DNA from: Taibaiella sp.
GTDB taxonomy: Bacteria; Bacteroidota; Bacteroidia; Chitinophagales; Chitinophagaceae
DNA: 64,000 nt
Direction: 5' to 3'
Assembly (NCBI GenBank): GCA_016786705.1
Contig: JAEUVV010000006.1
Span: 372,001 to 436,000, forward strand
Shown: positions 1 to 9,283 of the stretch, one piece after another
Position numbering within the stretch: position 1 is the first letter of the stretch
Layout: each line of letters starts with the position of its first letter
Notes under the pieces: model-generated
What the model was told of the DNA's origin: nothing
Databases searched by the model: none
The model's input: only the letters and a program-made list of their open reading frames with translations
Made by a program: the position numbers and the translations under genes

Positions 1-2
1 CC

Positions 3-2105
3 GATGCGGACGGAGATGATGATGTATCGGAAAGAAATGTACTGGCCGCTACTACTAACGGTTATGGTCTTAATATAAGAAATACGTCGCCAAATAATAT
101 TGTGGCAGGCAATTATATTGGTGTGGGCGCTGATGGTACTACTGCATTGGGTAATGCTCGCGGAGGTATAGCTATTAAAGATAATGGCTCCAGCAATAAC
201 CGTATCGGCTCTAATGATGATGGTACCAATGATGCCATTGAAGCGAATATTATTGCCAATAATGGTACCAATAGCGGAACCGCCTTGTTTCGTTCCGGTA
301 TTACTGTTTTAAATAATACTACGGGTAACCGGTTTTCAAGAAATGTATATTATAGTAACAAAGGACTGCCTATTGATCTTTCAGACAATGCCGTAACCCT
401 CAATGACGGATCAACAACGAACAATAATCCTAACCTGCTGCTGGACTATCCTGTTATTACCAGCCATTCATTGAGTGGCAGCACAATGACCGTTAGTGGT
501 TATGTAAGTACCTGCAATGGCAGCGAGCCCGTTGCCGGCGGCAGTATAGCCGGTACCAAAATCATTCAGTTCTATAAAATGGCTGATGACGGGGATCAGA
601 ACGGCGCGCTGACCAATGGCTCCTGTACACGCAGTGTAGCTCATGGAGAAGGAGTACAGTACCTGGGTAGCATAACAGGGGTTACCAATACTTTTACTAA
701 CCAAACCTTCAGCCTGGTATCTGGTGCAACTTTCGGGGCCGGCGATAGGCTTACCGCCATTACTATAGATGCCAGCGGCAACACATCTGAATTCGGAGTA
801 CTGGCTATTCTTAGTATTAGTGGTAATGTATTTAATGACGCAAATGGCCTTAATGATTTACCAACAGCTATTATTAATGGTACAGGAACTAATGCCGGCG
901 GTTTAAATGCTATTTTGTATGACAATACTACCGGGCAGGTAGTCGGGGTAAGTACTGTAAGCGCTGGCGGCACTTATAGTTTTGACAATGTTGTTTCCGG
1001 CAATAATTACACTCTCTATATAACAACCGCTACAGCTACTGTAGGACAAACTGCCGTACCTGCCGTTACCTTACCTGCCGGATGGGTGAGTACAGGTGAG
1101 CAGAACTGTGTCGCTACCGCAGGTTGTACCGGAAGTGATGGTACCCCTAATGGTATTCTTCCTTTGAATAACGTCAGTCGTAATATCACTCAAGCTAATT
1201 TTGGTATAGAGCGCGTACCTGATACACAAAATAAAACGCAGACCATAGCCTATCCTACCGGCGGTATCATTCCACAAGGAGAGGTATCCACAGATGGTAC
1301 CGGTACCGACCCTGAAGATGGGGTACTTACCGGAAGTACAGGCAGCCTTGCTATTACCCAATTACCGGCTAATGCTACTATGCTCTACAATGGCAATCCG
1401 GTAACCGTAAATATGATCATTAACAATTTTGACCCCTCTTTGCTATCCTTCACGGGAATCACTGCCGGTTCTGTCTCCGTAGAATTTAGTTATGCCATGC
1501 TTGATGCGGCTGGAGTACAGGATCCGACTCCGGCTACCTTTACCCTTAACTGGAGCACCCCTTTACCTATTAGTCTGAAAAGCTTTATTGCTTATAAGAA
1601 CAATAATGTCGTTGACCTGGTATGGATAACTGCCGGCGAATACAATAATAAAGGTTTTGCTATTGAGAGGAGTAGCAATAGCCGGAACTGGACAACGATT
1701 GGCTTTGTGAGCAGCAAGTTTGTGAACGGAAACAGCAACCAGGGTGCAGATTACATCTATACTGACCATTCACCAGTAGCTGGCAGAAGCTTTTACCGCT
1801 TGCAACAAATAGATCATGAAGGCCAAGTCAACTACAGCCAGATCAGTACAATAGATTTTGCTTCTACTACTAAGGTTAATATTCATCCCAACCCGGTCGC
1901 ATCATTACTGATTATTGATGGTTTAGCCGTAAATAATACTTACATACGTGTTATTAATGTAACCGGCAGTAAGGTAAAAGAAATGTATACCAATGGCAAA
2001 TCTTCCTTACAAATTGACCTTTCCGAACTATCAAGCGGGCAATATTTCATTGAAATAAGCGATGACCAGGGTAAGGTAATCAAACATAAAGTAATCAAAC
2101 TATAA
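3..2105 (+). CDS. T9SS-sorted secreted protein, 5' end outside window
   Basis: The reading frame is open from base 3 with no stop, so the gene begins left of the window. A GTG at 102 is only an internal codon. About 700 residues are visible. The N-terminal part carries parallel beta-helix-type repeats (NNIVAGNYIG, GGIAIKDNGSSNNRIGS). An SdrD B-like segment follows (ISGNVFNDANG), then a fibronectin-like stretch common before sorting domains (LPISLKSFIAYKNN). The C-terminus is a type A T9SS sorting domain (NIHPNPVASLLI ... GQYFIEISD ... HKVIKL). Such proteins are exported by T9SS and released or anchored at the surface. The cargo function is unknown; adhesion or matrix binding is an inference. 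A strong terminator hairpin follows the stop. Confidence 0.88.
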   Translation, partial: DADGDDDVSERNVLAATTNGYGLNIRNTSPNNIVAGNYIGVGADGTTALGNARGGIAIKDNGSSNNRIGSNDDGTNDAIEANIIANNGTNSGTALFRSGITVLNNTTGNRFSRNVYYSNKGLPIDLSDNAVTLNDGSTTNNNPNLLLDYPVITSHSLSGSTMTVSGYVSTCNGSEPVAGGSIAGTKIIQFYKMADDGDQNGALTNGSCTRSVAHGEGVQYLGSITGVTNTFTNQTFSLVSGATFGAGDRLTAITIDASGNTSEFGVLAILSISGNVFNDANGLNDLPTAIINGTGTNAGGLNAILYDNTTGQVVGVSTVSAGGTYSFDNVVSGNNYTLYITTATATVGQTAVPAVTLPAGWVSTGEQNCVATAGCTGSDGTPNGILPLNNVSRNITQANFGIERVPDTQNKTQTIAYPTGGIIPQGEVSTDGTGTDPEDGVLTGSTGSLAITQLPANATMLYNGNPVTVNMIINNFDPSLLSFTGITAGSVSVEFSYAMLDAAGVQDPTPATFTLNWSTPLPISLKSFIAYKNNNVVDLVWITAGEYNNKGFAIERSSNSRNWTTIGFVSSKFVNGNSNQGADYIYTDHSPVAGRSFYRLQQIDHEGQVNYSQISTIDFASTTKVNIHPNPVASLLIIDGLAVNNTYIRVINVTGSKVKEMYTNGKSSLQIDLSELSSGQYFIEISDDQGKVIKHKVIKL

Positions 2106-2165
2106 ACACAGTAGAGTCTTCCTATACAAAACCTGTTGAGTTTATTATAGAGACTCCATATGTCA

Positions 2166-2222
2166 CAACAAAAAGAAGTAGCTGACCATTTAGGTCAGCT
2201 ACTTCTTTTTGTTGAATTTTTT
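2166..2222 (+). terminator. intrinsic terminator, 22-bp stem
   Basis: Perfect inverted repeat, arms 2166-2187 and 2193-2214, five-base loop ATTTA. The descending arm ends in a T run and is followed by AATTTTTT. It lies 60 bases after the T9SS gene and may also serve the convergent clpP operon. Confidence 0.85.
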
Positions 2223-2311
2223 ATGTTTATATGCGGATAGCTCATCAATATGCTATGCTCAGGAAACGCTCATCCCTTTTACTAAAAACCGCACTCTCAT
2301 GAGTTATACAC

Positions 2312-2962
2312 TTATAGTTTTTCCAGGATACCGTCCACGATACCATAGTGGATCGCTTCCTTGGCGTCCATCCAGTAATCGCGTTCCATATCACGCTTCA
2401 CTTTTTCAAAATCCTGGCCACAGTTTTCGGCAAGGATCTTGGTACCCAATTCTTTTGTTTTCTGGATCTGCGTAGCGTGAATTTCCAGGTCGGCGCTCAC
2501 CCCGCGGAAGTAACCGCCCAGGCTTGGCTGGTGAATCATTACCTCCCCATGCGGGAAAATAAAACGCTTGCCTTTTTCGCCCGCGCTCAACAGGATAGAA
2601 CCCATACTCGCCGCTAAACCCATACAGATCGTGCTTACCGGCGACTGGATCATCTTCATCACATCATGGATCACCATACCGCTGGTTACCACACCACCGG
2701 GGCTGTTAATGTAAAACTTGATCTCTTCACCGGGACGGTCCGCGTCCAGTAAGAGTAAACGGTTCACGATATCTTTCGCAGATTTATCTTCTACAGGTCC
2801 CCACAGGTATATATTGCGGTTCTTAAAGAATAATTCTTCCTGCTTTTTAGCCCACATACTTCCCGGGATATTATCCACTTGTGGTTTTTCCTCTTCTTCC
2901 TCCTCCTCTTCTTCCATTCTGATATTCAGCTGGTGCAATTTATCTATATTCATTGTGCTCAA
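2312..2962 (-). CDS. clpP: ATP-dependent Clp protease proteolytic subunit, second copy
   Basis: 216 residues, a usual ClpP length. The serine-protease triad is intact: Ser119 in GLAASMGS, His144 in MIHQPS and Asp195 in ERDYW. The oligomerising core (FYINSPGG) is normal. ClpP assembles as tetradecameric chambers that degrade proteins unfolded by ClpX or ClpA/C. The N-terminus has an unusual run of nine glutamates (residues 17-25) before the core. This region may be cleaved as a propeptide or affect gating, which is inference. The gene starts 14 bases after the stop of the other clpP and is probably co-transcribed with it. No clpX or tig is visible nearby. Confidence 0.93.
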   Translation of the reverse strand: MSTMNIDKLHQLNIRMEEEEEEEEEKPQVDNIPGSMWAKKQEELFFKNRNIYLWGPVEDKSAKDIVNRLLLLDADRPGEEIKFYINSPGGVVTSGMVIHDVMKMIQSPVSTICMGLAASMGSILLSAGEKGKRFIFPHGEVMIHQPSLGGYFRGVSADLEIHATQIQKTKELGTKILAENCGQDFEKVKRDMERDYWMDAKEAIHYGIVDGILEKL

Positions 2963-2976
2963 TTTTAAAAGGTTAA

Positions 2977-3675
2977 TTAGGATTTTTTAGCTTTTCTCGG
3001 GTTTACTGATAGAACTTCATCAACGATACCATAAGCCTTAGCTTCCTCTGCCAGCATCCAGTAATCGCGCATACTGTCTTCAGCGATTTTTTCAAAAGGC
3101 TGGCCGGTATGCTCAGAGATAATGGTATACAGGTTTTCTTTTATTCTTTTGATCTCTTTAACCGTTACTTCGATATCTGTAGCCTGGCCGCCAATAGCGC
3201 TGCTCGGCTGGTGAATCATAATACGGCTGTGGCGTAAAGCGGTCCTTTTACCATGTGTACCCGCACACATTAATACGGCGCCCATACTGGCAGCCATACC
3301 GGTACAGATCGTTGCGATATCCGGGTTGATCACCTGCATGGTGTCATAGATACCCAGGCCGGCATATACACTACCACCCGGGCTGTTGATGTACATCTGA
3401 ATATCACGGGAGCGGTCGGTACTTTCCAGGAACAACAGCTGTGCGGTTACGATATTGGCCACATAGTCATTAATCGGCTCACCCATGAAGATGATGCGGT
3501 CCATCATCAGGCGGCTGAACACGTCCATGGAAGCGACGTTCATCGGGCGCTCCTCGATAATATATGGAGTAAGTGCGGTAGGGTCCGCGCTTACATAGGC
3601 TGCATATTGATCATAGGTATTACTGCTGATCCCCTGATGCTGTATCGCGTATTTTCTAAATTCTTTTGAATCCAT
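2977..3675 (-). CDS. clpP: ATP-dependent Clp protease proteolytic subunit, first copy
   Basis: 232 residues with a complete triad: Ser130 in GMAASMGA, His155 in MIHQPS and Asp204 in SMRDYW. It is the promoter-proximal gene of a two-clpP operon, so the paralogues could form homo- or hetero-oligomeric barrels, as known for some bacteria with two ClpPs. The N-terminal ~45 residues lack similarity to the other copy, while the cores align throughout. A lysine-rich tail (PRKAKKS) ends the protein. The ATG at 3675 is the natural start, with AT-rich leader upstream and a near-consensus -7 element (GATATTTG read on the minus strand). Confidence 0.93.
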   Translation of the reverse strand: MDSKEFRKYAIQHQGISSNTYDQYAAYVSADPTALTPYIIEERPMNVASMDVFSRLMMDRIIFMGEPINDYVANIVTAQLLFLESTDRSRDIQMYINSPGGSVYAGLGIYDTMQVINPDIATICTGMAASMGAVLMCAGTHGKRTALRHSRIMIHQPSSAIGGQATDIEVTVKEIKRIKENLYTIISEHTGQPFEKIAEDSMRDYWMLAEEAKAYGIVDEVLSVNPRKAKKS

Positions 3676-3783
3676 AATAAAATATCTTTAATTAAGCTAA
3701 TCTTTACAAATATCAATCCAAAAAACCGGAATGCCAAATTTGCAGGTTCAGGAAACAAAGACCTGCCGATATAGTACATTCTC

Positions 3784-4560
3784 CTATAATTGCGCTTTAA
3801 TGCCATCCCATAAACGGACTCTCATTTCCAGGGAGCGGATCGCGGCATCAGTAGCTTCCTGCCATTTCGCGGCATCGTTGCCACACAGCCTGCTCACCAT
3901 TTGCATACCCAGGTCGCTGTGCTCGCCGCCATCTACTTCAATATGTCTTTCCAGGTAATATTTAAGAATCGCCAGCTTTTCGGGGTAGCTGGTCGCCAGG
4001 GAGCGGACCAGTCCGATAAACATATCGGGAATGATATCTTCACGGCCAAAGGTGAACACCGAAGCAATAATATGTACCGGCGCATGGAACGCTATATCAA
4101 AAGTATAAGTCAGAAATGCTTTTACCGCTTCATGAAGCGGGCTTTCCGCAATATATTCCCGGTAATTCTCCGCGGTCAGGCCGGCAGAAAAATCAAGTAC
4201 AGGACGGGTATCCGCACCCAGTTGCGCCATAGCTTCCAGGTATAGTTCAAAATGGCTGCAACGCTTGCCCTGCTCATCCACATCACTTTCTTCCCCGGTA
4301 ACAATTTCATTGATCAGGAACCTGGTTTCGGCATCGCCTACCGGCTGCCAGGGCAGGCTAACCGAAGTTAAACGGATCTGTAATGCTTTCAGGAGGCTCA
4401 TAAAGTCCCAGACCGCGTATACATGGTTTTGGGTAAACACTTTCAGGTGTTCCATTTCCTTTATACTGCTGTAAAGCGGGTGATCAGCAAGCTGCTGACG
4501 CAAAGGGTTAAGGGCAGCTTGCAGCTGTTCTATTTTTGGAGCGGTAATGGTTGCTGACAT
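3784..4560 (-). CDS. DUF3050 family protein (haem-oxygenase-like fold)
   Basis: 258 residues from the ATG at 4560. An in-frame TTG three codons upstream (4569) is less likely because it would sit at the predicted transcription start. The sequence resembles the DUF3050 family, which is thought to adopt an all-alpha haem-oxygenase-like fold. Conserved-looking pieces include HPLYSSIK, FTQNHVYAVWDFMSLLK, EDIIPDMF and the E/H-rich YYLERHIEVDGGEHSDLG. The acidic and histidine residues could bind metal. The family has no settled function. The protein is cytosolic with no signal peptide. It is a single gene with its own promoter, running toward clpP. Confidence 0.8.
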   Translation of the reverse strand: MSATITAPKIEQLQAALNPLRQQLADHPLYSSIKEMEHLKVFTQNHVYAVWDFMSLLKALQIRLTSVSLPWQPVGDAETRFLINEIVTGEESDVDEQGKRCSHFELYLEAMAQLGADTRPVLDFSAGLTAENYREYIAESPLHEAVKAFLTYTFDIAFHAPVHIIASVFTFGREDIIPDMFIGLVRSLATSYPEKLAILKYYLERHIEVDGGEHSDLGMQMVSRLCGNDAAKWQEATDAAIRSLEMRVRLWDGIKAQL

Positions 4561-4580
4561 GATATGCAATATTTTGACTG

Positions 4581-4588
4581 CAAAATTA
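4581..4588 (-). promoter_or_regulatory. -7 promoter element for DUF3050 gene
   Basis: Minus strand reads TAATTTTG, an exact match to the Bacteroidota TAnnTTTG element. It lies 20 bases upstream of the ATG at 4560, which favours that start and implies a very short leader. Confidence 0.55.
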
Positions 4589-4623
4589 GGCCTTGCTGCT
4601 CTCCCTTAATAGTAAAATCTATG

Positions 4624-5625
4624 CTAAATTTTTTCCGGGTTGAAGGGTTTCGCCGGACCGATGCACCTGGTTGGATATTTTTCAATTCCCGGGCATTCCT
4701 CCTTAATAATTATATGCGGGACAGTAAAACGAACGGCTTCCAGGGCCGCGCCACCCCATTCTACAAGCGTAAAGCCTTTTCGTTGCGGGGTTGACAACTC
4801 CTGGGCCGGTATATCAAATGGCTTAGCTACTTTTGCGAACTCCATAAAGACCCTGATCTCTGTATCCGGTTTAGGGTGCACAATGTTTGTTGAGATAGCC
4901 TCATAAGCTATTCCGGTCCGGAAATGGATAAAATTCCATTCGTTTTTTTGCATCAGTGGCGTCCAGAACACGATAAAATCATTGTATTCCTGCGGTTTCA
5001 GGCCCATTTGGGGTAAGTATTTTTGAAAAAAGGCTACCAGGCTATCTTTATGGACGACAAAACCGCTTGAATAAGTAGTTTGTTCTTTACTAAACTGCAT
5101 TTTCCCATCCCAAAAGAGATATTGATGTTCCCGGCCATCATTTTTGTCGGTCAATGTGCCATCCGGCTGCGCCCTTACCTGCCAGCCATTTTCATAAGGC
5201 GGATAGGTAAAATCCAAGTGTCCTTTAAAATCAACTTGCAGGCTAATCTCGGCTTGCTTTTCAGGGTATAGATAAATAACCGGTTTCTCAACCTGTATCA
5301 GACCCATATCAACATGCTCCTCTCTCAGCTTTACGTTGATCGTATCCTTATCCTCTATAGGCACAATCTCCGTTTCATTACCAAAATAACTAAATACCAG
5401 GGCTGTTTTAGGGTCATCCAGCTCTTGAGGAAGCGCAATCTTATAAAAACCATTTTCATCTGTCACATTACCTAAATTTCCGTCCTTAACAATAATTGTC
5501 GCTCCGGTTAATGGCGCACCCTCACAATCCGTTACTTTTCCAACGATGGTTCTCTGGGCAAATAATTGGCTTAAAGAAAATAAACTGCATATTATAAATA
5601 ATAAACTCCTGTACATACCCGGCAT
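4624..5625 (-). CDS. secreted protein with carboxypeptidase-regulatory-like domain
   Basis: 333 residues. An N-terminal signal peptide (MYRSLLFIICSLFSLSQLFAQ) is followed by a CarboxypepD_reg-like beta-sandwich of about 85 residues (IVGKVTDCEGAPLTGATIIV ... NVTDENGFYKIALP). This fold is common in Bacteroidota outer-membrane and secreted proteins. The remaining ~220 residues begin with KPVIYLYPEKQ, a segment I recall from uncharacterised secreted proteins, and have no catalytic motif I recognise. No T9SS tail is present, so a periplasmic or outer-membrane-facing location is inferred. An ATG at 5616 (fourth residue) is an equally good start. Function unknown. Confidence 0.75.
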   Translation of the reverse strand: MPGMYRSLLFIICSLFSLSQLFAQRTIVGKVTDCEGAPLTGATIIVKDGNLGNVTDENGFYKIALPQELDDPKTALVFSYFGNETEIVPIEDKDTINVKLREEHVDMGLIQVEKPVIYLYPEKQAEISLQVDFKGHLDFTYPPYENGWQVRAQPDGTLTDKNDGREHQYLFWDGKMQFSKEQTTYSSGFVVHKDSLVAFFQKYLPQMGLKPQEYNDFIVFWTPLMQKNEWNFIHFRTGIAYEAISTNIVHPKPDTEIRVFMEFAKVAKPFDIPAQELSTPQRKGFTLVEWGGAALEAVRFTVPHIIIKEECPGIEKYPTRCIGPAKPFNPEKI

Positions 5626-5758
5626 TTTGTAACTCAGATGTCACAACAGGTACAAAAGTTGGAAAACACCCTAAATTTCTTTCAGGACCATTTCCCGATA
5701 CCCATTCCCCGCTTCCAAATCCTTTAGTCCTTCCATGAGTAATTTCCGTTAAAACAAC

Positions 5759-5766
5759 TACATTTG
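5759..5766 (+). promoter_or_regulatory. -7 promoter element for accA operon
   Basis: TACATTTG matches TAnnTTTG and lies 24 bases before the accA ATG. The -33 half is not convincing. Confidence 0.5.
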
Positions 5767-5789
5767 CATATTAAACCAGAGTACATATT

Positions 5790-6743
5790 ATGCAGTTTTT
5801 AGATTTTGAGAAGCCGATTGAGGACTTAACACAGCAATTGGAAAAAATAAAAGCTTTGGCAGAAAAGAATAACGTGGATATGTCCGCTTCTGTAAAAGAG
5901 CTGGAAACAACCATTGCCAATACCCGGAAAGAAATCTATTCTAACCTGACACCATGGCAACGTGTTCAACTAAGCCGTCATCCCGAGCGTCCCTATACCT
6001 TATACTATATCAACCAGATCTGCGATACTTTCACGGAACTGTTCGGCGACCGCAATGTAGCCGATGATAAAGCGATCGTAGGCGGATTTGCAGAAATAGA
6101 CGGTAATTCCGTAATGCTCATCGGGCATCAGAAAGGGGTAAATACCAAGCAACGCCAGCTGCGCAACTTCGGTATGGCCAACCCTGAAGGGTATAGAAAG
6201 GCATTGCGCCTGATGAAACTGGCCGAGAAATTCAATAAACCTATCGTTACTTTAATCGATACCCCGGGCGCTTTCCCAGGCCTTGAAGCTGAAGAGCGCG
6301 GACAAGGCGAAGCTATTGCCCGTAACCTGTTTGAAATGGTTAACCTGAAAGTTCCGGTTATCTGTATCATCATCGGTGAAGGAGCTTCCGGCGGTGCCTT
6401 AGGCATCGGTATCGGCGATAAAGTAGCCATGCTGGAAAACACCTGGTATACGGTAATCTCCCCGGAGAACTGCTCTACCATCCTGTGGCACAGCTGGGAT
6501 TATAAAGTACAGGCTGCAGAACAATTGCACCTTACTTCCAAGGACATGTCCTCTTTCGGACTGGTAGACGACGTAATTCCAGAACCGGAAGGCGGCGCGC
6601 ACAACCAGCCGGAAGCTATGGCCGAAACGCTGAAGCAATACATCCTGGACAATATCAAGAAATTATCCGCGGTAAAAGCAGATAAGCGCGTGGAACAACG
6701 TATTGAAAAGTTCTCCAAAATGGGTGTATACGACGAAATTTAG
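5790..6743 (+). CDS. accA: acetyl-CoA carboxylase carboxyltransferase subunit alpha
   Basis: 317 residues, the normal length. The N-terminal helical region ([20 protein letters not shown]) is typical of AccA. The crotonase-like core follows with the oxyanion/biotin-binding glycines ([15 protein letters not shown]) and the conserved [12 protein letters not shown]. With AccD it transfers a carboxyl group from biotin-AccB to acetyl-CoA to make malonyl-CoA, the first committed step of fatty acid synthesis. It acts in the cytosol. It is the first gene of a same-strand series (accA-dapA-pssA-rsmI, gaps 31, 23 and 6 bases). accD is not in the window. Confidence 0.97.
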   Translation: MQFLDFEKPIEDLTQQLEKIKALAEKNNVDMSASVKELETTIANTRKEIYSNLTPWQRVQLSRHPERPYTLYYINQICDTFTELFGDRNVADDKAIVGGFAEIDGNSVMLIGHQKGVNTKQRQLRNFGMANPEGYRKALRLMKLAEKFNKPIVTLIDTPGAFPGLEAEERGQGEAIARNLFEMVNLKVPVICIIIGEGASGGALGIGIGDKVAMLENTWYTVISPENCSTILWHSWDYKVQAAEQLHLTSKDMSSFGLVDDVIPEPEGGAHNQPEAMAETLKQYILDNIKKLSAVKADKRVEQRIEKFSKMGVYDEI

Positions 6744-6774
6744 TCTTCAACAAACATATAAAATATAAAGGCGA

Positions 6775-7647
6775 ATGAGCTTTAACGGAGTTGGTGTGGC
6801 CCTGGTCACACCTTTTAACGCAGATAAGCGTATTGATTTCGAAGCATTAAAAAGATTAGTAGACTTCACCATCGAAGGTGGCGTTGATTTTTTAGTCGCT
6901 CTGGGAACCACCGCGGAAACCCCAACTTTAAGCACAGAAGAAAAACTGGCTGTGCTCAACTGCATTATTGAGCATAACAATAAGCGAAAGCCTATAGTCC
7001 TGGGCCTGGGCAGCAATAGTACGCAAGAAGTACTGGACGGGCTGAAAAAATACCCGATGGACCAGGTAGACGGTATCTTAAGCGTAGTACCTTACTACAA
7101 TAAGCCTTCCCAGGAAGGCTTGTTCCGGCACTTCAGCGCCATAGCCGAGGCAACCGATAAACCGATCATACTTTATAATGTACCCGGAAGAACAGTGACC
7201 AATATGCTGCCGGAAACTTCGATCCGCCTGGCTAATGCCCACAAAAATATAGTGGCCATTAAAGAAGCCAGCGGCAATATGGCTCAATGTATGGAACTCG
7301 TGCAAAACGCGCCGGAACATTTCAGCGTACTGTCTGGTGACGATAACCTCATTGTTCCGCAGGTAGCGATCGGCTTTAAAGGCGTGATCTCCGTTGCGGC
7401 CAATAGCTTCCCAAGGTATTTCTGTAAAATGGTGCACGATTGCCTCGCCGGCAACTTTGATACCGGCAGACAATTACACTATAAATTATTAAAAGGTATC
7501 GACCTGCTTTTTGCAGAAGGTAATCCCTGCGGTGTAAAATATGTATTGCACAAAAACGGCATCATCAGTAATGAGCTGCGCCTGCCATTGATACCGGCTT
7601 CTGATAAGCTGGCCGCGGAATTTGATGCTTACTTAGCCCAACTTTAA
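6775..7647 (+). CDS. dapA: 4-hydroxy-tetrahydrodipicolinate synthase
   Basis: 290 residues, the normal family length. It is a TIM barrel of the DapA/NanA superfamily. Schiff-base Lys163 (AIKEASGN), Tyr134 (LYNVPGRT) and the GTTAETPTL loop are all present. It condenses pyruvate with aspartate semialdehyde in the lysine/diaminopimelate pathway, feeding peptidoglycan. It starts 31 bases after accA and is probably co-transcribed, linking cell-wall and lipid precursor supply. The superfamily also includes N-acetylneuraminate lyases, but the active-site pattern favours DapA. Confidence 0.95.
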   Translation: MSFNGVGVALVTPFNADKRIDFEALKRLVDFTIEGGVDFLVALGTTAETPTLSTEEKLAVLNCIIEHNNKRKPIVLGLGSNSTQEVLDGLKKYPMDQVDGILSVVPYYNKPSQEGLFRHFSAIAEATDKPIILYNVPGRTVTNMLPETSIRLANAHKNIVAIKEASGNMAQCMELVQNAPEHFSVLSGDDNLIVPQVAIGFKGVISVAANSFPRYFCKMVHDCLAGNFDTGRQLHYKLLKGIDLLFAEGNPCGVKYVLHKNGIISNELRLPLIPASDKLAAEFDAYLAQL

Positions 7648-7670
7648 ATTATAAATTATAAGCTGCCCGA

Positions 7671-8468
7671 ATGAAGCACTTACCCAATATTCTTACGCTG
7701 TGTAACCTGGTTTGTGGTTGTATCGCCATTTCCTTTGTCCTGACTGCGCACCCGCACCTGATCACGACAAACGGAGGTATGGATTATTATCCCATACTCG
7801 GCTCTTCAAAATTGGTCTATGGCAGCTATTTTATCCTGCTGGCAGCCTTGTTTGATGTATTGGACGGCCTGGCTGCAAGAGCTTTAAAAGCAGAAAGCCC
7901 TATCGGCAAGGACCTGGACTCCCTGGCAGACGTAGTTTCCTTTGGTGTAGCCCCTGCGATGATCATTTACCAGATGTTGTGGATGGCCTCTATGAGCGAG
8001 CCTAAAGCGATGGAAGTAAACCCTTTCATTACTTTCCTGGCTTTCTTATTGCCTTGCTTTGGCGCATTACGCCTGGCACGGTTCAACCAGAACAACAAAG
8101 CGCAATCGCAATATTTTTCCGGTATGCCGATCCCGGCAGCAGGAATTTTTGTAGCGCTTTTACCATTAGCCATATTCTCTCAAACCGGTATCCTGGAAAG
8201 TTTCCGGGATCAGCTTACCGCTGCAATCCAGAACAAATGGGTATTGATCGGGTTCGTGCTGATCTTATCAGCATTAATGGTAAGCAAAAGACCGTTCCTG
8301 AAGTGGAAAGCGCCGGTAGCCGGTATTGGCGGCTGGTGGGCCCACGCACTGATCGTGATCGCCGCGGTAGCCGGTTTTATTTTACTGGGCTTTGCAGGTT
8401 TTATTATTGCCTTCCTGGTGTACATACTCACTTCAATGCTCTATCGCTACCCGGCTATTCAAAAATAA
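7671..8468 (+). CDS. pssA: CDP-diacylglycerol-serine O-phosphatidyltransferase
   Basis: 265 residues, integral membrane. It starts with MKHLPNILTLCNLVCG, typical of PssA. The CDP-alcohol phosphatidyltransferase signature DG-x2-AR-x8-G-x3-D-x3-D is present (DVLDGLAARALKAES then GKDLDSLAD). Several hydrophobic helices follow and the C-terminus is short. It makes phosphatidylserine from CDP-diacylglycerol and serine, the precursor of phosphatidylethanolamine. The gene lies between dapA (23 bases) and rsmI (6 bases). Phosphatidylserine decarboxylase is not in this window. Confidence 0.92.
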   Translation: MKHLPNILTLCNLVCGCIAISFVLTAHPHLITTNGGMDYYPILGSSKLVYGSYFILLAALFDVLDGLAARALKAESPIGKDLDSLADVVSFGVAPAMIIYQMLWMASMSEPKAMEVNPFITFLAFLLPCFGALRLARFNQNNKAQSQYFSGMPIPAAGIFVALLPLAIFSQTGILESFRDQLTAAIQNKWVLIGFVLILSALMVSKRPFLKWKAPVAGIGGWWAHALIVIAAVAGFILLGFAGFIIAFLVYILTSMLYRYPAIQK

Positions 8469-8474
8469 CACTTC

Positions 8475-9212
8475 ATGAAATTGTACCTGGTACCAACGCC
8501 TGTAGGCAATTTAGGAGATATCACTTTACGCGCTTTAGAAGTGCTGAAGCAGGCGGACGCGATCTTATGTGAAGATACCCGTACCAGCGGGAAACTGCTG
8601 AAACACTACGATATTCAAAAGCCGCTCTACAGCTATCACCAGCATAACGAACACAAGGTGACCGAAAACCTGGTAGCGCAATTACAGGCCGGGAAAAGCC
8701 TGGCTTTAATTACAGATGCCGGCACACCGGCAGTATCCGATCCCGGGTTTTACCTGGTGAGGGCCTGTGTACAACATAATATTGAAGTAGAATGCCTGCC
8801 GGGAGCAACGGCCTTCGTGCCCGCATTAGCGGTTTCGGGGCTTCCTACGCAGCGCTTTACTTTTGAAGGATTCCTGCCCCAGAAAAAAGGCCGGAAGACG
8901 ATGCTGGAAAAGCTGGCAGAGGAAGAGCGTACAATGGTACTTTATGAATCGCCGCATCGCCTGGTAAAATGCCTGGAAGAGCTCCAGGAGTTTATGGGTA
9001 GCGAACGACAGGCCAGTGTAAGCCGGGAGATCAGTAAACTGTTTGCCGAAACGAAAAGAGGTTCCCTGGAAGCACTCATCCAGTATTACACCGCGCATCC
9101 GCCCAAAGGAGAGATCGTGATCGTAGTGGCCGGTAAAGAAGCGGTTAAGACAAAGAAAAATAAATACAAAAGCGATACAGAAGACGAAGAAGAGGAAGAA
9201 TTAACGGATTAA
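8475..9212 (+). CDS. rsmI: 16S rRNA (cytidine(1402)-2'-O)-methyltransferase
   Basis: 245 residues of the tetrapyrrole-methylase fold. Signature blocks are LVPTPVGNLGDITLRALEVL at the N-terminus and LITDAGTPAVSDPG, the SAM-binding region. RsmI modifies the 2'-OH of C1402 in the decoding centre, using SAM. The last ~25 residues are a lysine- then acid-rich tail (TEDEEEEELTD) beyond the usual domain and are probably disordered. It starts only six bases after the pssA stop, suggesting translational coupling. Confidence 0.94.
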   Translation: MKLYLVPTPVGNLGDITLRALEVLKQADAILCEDTRTSGKLLKHYDIQKPLYSYHQHNEHKVTENLVAQLQAGKSLALITDAGTPAVSDPGFYLVRACVQHNIEVECLPGATAFVPALAVSGLPTQRFTFEGFLPQKKGRKTMLEKLAEEERTMVLYESPHRLVKCLEELQEFMGSERQASVSREISKLFAETKRGSLEALIQYYTAHPPKGEIVIVVAGKEAVKTKKNKYKSDTEDEEEEELTD

Positions 9213-9214
9213 TA

Positions 9215-9246
9215 TTTGCTCAAACTATTATCTCGTCTTACTTTCG
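9215..9246 (+). promoter_or_regulatory. promoter for ompH-like gene
   Basis: TTTG at 9215-9218, 20 bases, then TACTTTCG at 9239-9246, one mismatch from the Bacteroidota consensus. It begins right after the rsmI stop and lies 38 bases before the start at 9284, so this gene can be expressed apart from the accA operon. Confidence 0.6.
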
Positions 9247-9283
9247 CATCTGAAAAATATATAATCTAAGAAAAGAACATACG

